Shown in pieces: positions 7,597 to 9,480 of a stretch of DNA of 9,480 nucleotides. The notes beneath the pieces were generated by a model. The model had not been told where the DNA came from and searched no databases. It saw nothing but the letters and a program-made list of their open reading frames with translations. Source of the stretch: an uncultured Eubacteriales bacterium (GTDB lineage: Bacteria > Bacillota > Clostridia > Christensenellales > Aristaeellaceae); contig CACZOT010000085.1 in NCBI GenBank assembly GCA_902782795.1, positions 1 to 9,480 of the forward strand, in the 5' to 3' direction. How positions within the stretch are numbered: the stretch's first letter is position 1; each line of letters starts with the position of its first letter. The translations under genes and the position numbers were made by a program.

Positions 7597-7630
7597 AAGA
7601 GCCGCCCCTTTCAAGGGCGGCTCTTTCCTT
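7597..7630 (+). terminator. Intrinsic terminator after the exported-protein genes
   Basis: AAGAGCCGCCC 7597-7607 is perfectly complementary to GGGCGGCTCTT 7615-7625 around a 7-base loop, followed by a T-rich tail (TTTCCTT). It lies 14 bases after the stop at 7580-7582. The A-rich left side may let it work weakly on the other strand too. Confidence 0.92.
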
Positions 7631-7657
7631 GCGTCAACGGGGCAAACATGGTATGAT
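7629..7657 (+). promoter_or_regulatory. Probable promoter of the phosphatase/Dabb unit
   Basis: TTGCGT 7629-7634 and TATGAT 7652-7657 are 17 bases apart, and TGG directly before the -10 gives an extended -10. The promoter begins within the tail of the preceding terminator, so the two transcription units are tightly packed. Confidence 0.55.
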
Positions 7658-7663
7658 AGCGGC

Positions 7664-7669
7664 AGGGGG
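7664..7669 (+). promoter_or_regulatory. Ribosome site choosing GTG 7679
   Basis: AGGGGG lies nine bases before GTG 7679 and twelve before the adjacent GTG 7682. The first is preferred by spacing; the choice changes the protein by one residue only. Confidence 0.6.
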
Positions 7670-7678
7670 TGCTGCCGC

Positions 7679-8158
7679 GTGGTGAAGATCTTGTTCGTCT
7701 GCCTGGGAAACATCTGCCGCTCTCCGATGGCGGAATTCGTCATGAAGAAGCGGGTGGCCGAAGCGGGTCTGGCGTCCGGGTTCGAGATCGCCTCCGCCGC
7801 CACGAGCGACGAGGAGCGCGGAAACCCCGTCTATCCCGCCGCCCGGGAGGAGCTCGCGGCGCACGGCGTCTCCTGCGCGGGGAAGACCGCCCGCCCGCTG
7901 CTGCCGGAGGACTACGCCCGCTGGGATCTGCTGATCGGCATGGAGGAGCGCAACCTCCGCTCCATGCGCCGTATCTGCGGCGGCGACCCGGAGGGCAAAA
8001 TGGCGCGCCTGCTGGATTACACCTCCGCGCCGGGCGATATCGACGATCCCTGGTTCACGGGGCGCTTTTCCGAGGTGTACGGCCAGATCGAAGCGGGCTG
8101 CGCGGCGCTGTTGGAGCGGATCGTCAAGGAAAAGGAAATGGGAGGAAAGTGGGAATGA
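7679..8158 (+). CDS. Low-molecular-weight protein tyrosine phosphatase
   Basis: A 159-residue cytoplasmic enzyme, normal length for the family, which hydrolyses phosphotyrosine (some bacterial members act on phosphoarginine). The P-loop begins at Cys8 in FVCLGNICRSPMAE: Cys8 is the nucleophile, Arg14 binds phosphate and Ser15 follows (CX5RS). The general acid Asp123 sits in the expected DDPWF segment near the C terminus. Start is GTG 7679. The downstream Dabb gene starts inside the stop codon region (ATG 8155 overlaps TGA 8156-8158), so translation is probably coupled. No kinase or capsule genes are nearby, so a role in exopolysaccharide control like Wzb is not supported; a general stress or arginine-phosphate role is possible. 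Confidence 0.95.
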   Translation: MVKILFVCLGNICRSPMAEFVMKKRVAEAGLASGFEIASAATSDEERGNPVYPAAREELAAHGVSCAGKTARPLLPEDYARWDLLIGMEERNLRSMRRICGGDPEGKMARLLDYTSAPGDIDDPWFTGRFSEVYGQIEAGCAALLERIVKEKEMGGKWE

Positions 8159-8445
8159 TCCGGCATATCGTTCTGTTCAAGATCAAAGAGGAATACAAAA
8201 GCGAGCTTCCGCAGCTGGTAGCAAATTTCAAGGCCATGAAGGGCCGCATCGAGGGCATGCTCGATCTGGAAGCGGGCCAGGACGTGTACCACAGCGAGCG
8301 TTCCTACGACCTGGCGCTCATCACGGTCTTCGACAGCATGGAATCCTTCCAGGCGTACCAGACCCACCCGGTCCACATGCCCGTGAAAAAACGTATGCAT
8401 GAGGTGCGCGAGGCCTCCGTCGCCTGCGATTTCCTCATGGATTGA
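8155..8445 (+). CDS. Dabb family (stress-responsive A/B barrel) protein
   Basis: A 96-residue protein beginning MIRHIVLFKIKEE, the typical first strand of Dabb ferredoxin-like domains, with the later conserved SYDLALITVFDSMESF and YQTHPVH segments. The whole protein is one domain; such proteins form dimeric beta barrels, and the function of most bacterial members is unknown. GGGAGG at 8140-8145, inside the end of the phosphatase gene, is nine bases before ATG 8155. The overlap with the phosphatase stop indicates one mRNA and coupled translation. A longer reading in this frame starting upstream at 7669 overlaps the phosphatase out of frame and is not real. Confidence 0.92.
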   Translation: MIRHIVLFKIKEEYKSELPQLVANFKAMKGRIEGMLDLEAGQDVYHSERSYDLALITVFDSMESFQAYQTHPVHMPVKKRMHEVREASVACDFLMD

Positions 8446-8473
8446 CCCGCCTGAACGCGCTCGCGTCTCTTTC

Positions 8474-8499
8474 CGCCCAGGGAAGGGGCGCTTTGCTTT
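8474..8499 (+). terminator. Weak candidate terminator after the Dabb gene
   Basis: CGCCC 8474-8478 pairs with GGGCG 8486-8490 around a 7-base loop, followed by CTTTGCTTT. The stem is only five pairs and the tail is interrupted, so termination may be partial. It lies 28 bases after the stop. Confidence 0.4.
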
Positions 8500-8552
8500 A
8501 CGCGCCGGAGAGCGGATCGCCGCGAGATCATGAGGAAGCGCGGGGCGCCTCG

Positions 8553-8610
8553 AAGGGGGAGCCCCTTGCAAGGCGGGCGCGCATCTGATACTATGGGAAC
8601 GGGGGTACCC
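8553..8610. promoter_or_regulatory. Palindromes flanking the TetR promoter; candidate operators
   Basis: AAGGGG 8553-8558 and CCCCTT 8562-8567 form an inverted repeat, and CCTTGCAAGG 8564-8573 is a perfect palindrome covering the -35. GGGTACCC 8603-8610 is a second perfect palindrome just after the -10. TetR proteins bind palindromes and often repress their own promoters, so either could be the operator. In GC-rich DNA short palindromes are common, so confidence is low. Confidence 0.35.
8566..8594 (+). promoter_or_regulatory. Probable promoter of the TetR/reductase unit
   Basis: TTGCAA 8566-8571 and TACTAT 8589-8594 are 17 bases apart, with TGA directly before the -10 (extended -10). The same extended -10 style is seen at 7649-7657. 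Confidence 0.5.
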
Positions 8611-8632
8611 AACATCGAGGGAGTGTATCTGC

Positions 8633-9202
8633 ATGATCCTGACGGGCAAGGAAGATCTGCGGGTCAGAAAGACCATCACCGGCATCAAGGCCGCCTTCGA
8701 GGCGCTGATCTGCGAGAAGGAGTACGAGCGGATCACGGTAAAGGAGCTCTGCGACCGGGCACAGGTGAACAAAAAGACCTTCTACCACTACTACGAGACG
8801 CTGGACGCGCTCCTGGCGGAACTGCAGAGGGAGCTGTCCTCCGCGTATCTGGAGCGCATCAAGGGCTTCCGGCTGCCGGAGGAGCTGGACAGGGTGAACC
8901 TGGAGTTCTTCCTCTATTCCGCGGAACAGGGCACGGCCTATGAGAAGATCACCATCAGCGGCGTGTACCGCGCCATCCGGGACGAGATGATCGCGGACGT
9001 GAACGACGCGGGCTGGGGGAGATCGGAGGCGTTCCGGAAGCTGAGCGGCTACGAACAGCGCATGCTGCTGACCTTCGTCAACAACGCCTGCCTGGGCGCG
9101 TATCGCCAGTGGGTCGAGGACGGCAAGCGCATGCCCCTGGAGGACGTCATCGAAATGACCAACCGCCTGGCGCTGGGCGGAGTTAGGAGCTTTTTCCAAT
9201 GA
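8633..9202 (+). CDS. TetR/AcrR-family transcriptional regulator
   Basis: A 189-residue DNA-binding repressor-type protein. The N-terminal helix bundle (about 10-58) has the typical TetR helix-turn-helix ITVKELCDRAQVNKKTFYHYY at 34-54, with the family's FYxYY/FYHYF-like recognition helix. The C-terminal ligand-binding half (about 80-185) resembles the DhaS-like TetR_C_8 group in layout (GVYRAIRDEM, FVNNACLGAYRQWVEDG), an uncertain subgroup call. GAGGGAG 8617-8623 is nine bases before ATG 8633. Its stop TGA (9200-9202) overlaps the start of the aldo/keto reductase (ATG 9199), so the two are cotranscribed and it probably senses a compound handled by that enzyme, with autoregulation through nearby palindromes. 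Confidence 0.93.
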   Translation: MILTGKEDLRVRKTITGIKAAFEALICEKEYERITVKELCDRAQVNKKTFYHYYETLDALLAELQRELSSAYLERIKGFRLPEELDRVNLEFFLYSAEQGTAYEKITISGVYRAIRDEMIADVNDAGWGRSEAFRKLSGYEQRMLLTFVNNACLGAYRQWVEDGKRMPLEDVIEMTNRLALGGVRSFFQ

Positions 9203-9480
9203 AGACGAGAAAACTGCGCAACCTGACCGTTTCCGAGGTGGGCATGGGCTGCATGGCCTTTTCCCACGGCTATGGACAGATCCCGGAGGAGGAATACAGC
9301 GTCGAGGCCATCCGCAACGGATACGCGCACGGCTGCACCTTCTTCGATACGGCGGAGGTCTACAGCCCGGGGCTGTCTGGCATTGGGCACAACGAGCGGA
9401 TCGTCGGCAAAGCGCTCAAGGACGTGCGGGAAAACGTAGTCATCGCCACGAAGCTCTTTCTGGGCGAGGGCCCCGTATAC
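9199..9480 (+). CDS. Aldo/keto reductase, N-terminal part (runs off the window)
   Basis: The first 94 residues of an NADPH-dependent aldo/keto reductase, with no stop before the end of the window. It has the initial beta hairpin (KLRNLTVSEVGMGCM), the first barrel strand and helix, and the catalytic pattern FFDTAEVY, giving Asp50 and Tyr55, followed by VVIATK with catalytic Lys85. The catalytic His, expected beyond residue 94, is outside the window. AGGAG at 9185-9189, inside the TetR gene, is nine bases before ATG 9199, and the two genes overlap by four bases. The enzyme reduces carbonyl compounds in the cytoplasm; substrate cannot be told. Sequence resembles the general stress/YhdN- or Tas-like group rather than a recognised specific enzyme. 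Confidence 0.9.
   Translation, partial: MKTRKLRNLTVSEVGMGCMAFSHGYGQIPEEEYSVEAIRNGYAHGCTFFDTAEVYSPGLSGIGHNERIVGKALKDVRENVVIATKLFLGEGPVY

Noticed and set aside
7669..8445. 258-codon frame that would fuse an upstream Arg/Gly-rich stretch to the Dabb protein
   Set aside because: The upstream part is an out-of-frame shadow of the phosphatase gene; ATG 8155 has its own ribosome site and a complete Dabb domain.

Overview
The window looks like chromosomal DNA from a GC-rich Gram-positive bacterium, most likely a gut or rumen Clostridia lineage (Christensenellales/Oscillospirales-like). This is inferred from strong GGAGG-type ribosome sites, a long secreted protein with Cys-rich HTWGxW repeats, lipocalin-like repeat proteins, and strong avoidance of TTA, CTA and TCA codons. 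No phage, IS, CRISPR or RNA gene was recognised. All supported genes lie on the + strand.

Layout. 1-405: a more AT-rich region without a convincing gene. It ends in a probable promoter (TATAAT at 291-296) and a short leader whose hairpins may be mutually exclusive. 406-6462: a 2018-residue exported protein. In order it has a signal peptide, six 39-residue Cys repeats, a peptidoglycan-binding domain, several beta-sandwich-like regions, seven DUF11/DUF7507-like repeats, a Pro-rich linker and a C-terminal domain present twice. 6463-6541: a long GC-rich hairpin without a T-run. 6542-7582: a second exported protein made of three related lipocalin-like units, the last attached by nine Glu-Pro dipeptides. 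7597-7630: a strong intrinsic terminator closes this cell-surface block.

7679-8445: a separate two-gene unit with its own extended -10 promoter. It encodes a low-molecular-weight protein tyrosine phosphatase and a Dabb (stress-responsive A/B barrel) protein whose start overlaps the phosphatase stop. 8633-9480: a TetR-family regulator overlapping an aldo/keto reductase, which runs off the window. Palindromes at the TetR promoter suggest autoregulation.

The two exported proteins probably form one transcription unit and act at or outside the cell wall. The phosphatase/Dabb pair and the TetR/reductase pair look like ordinary housekeeping or stress modules. The most unusual material is the giant surface protein: its strict repeat phasing, its lack of an LPXTG or SLH anchor, and its duplicated unrecognised C-terminal domain. 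I could not identify a new multi-gene system with confidence.
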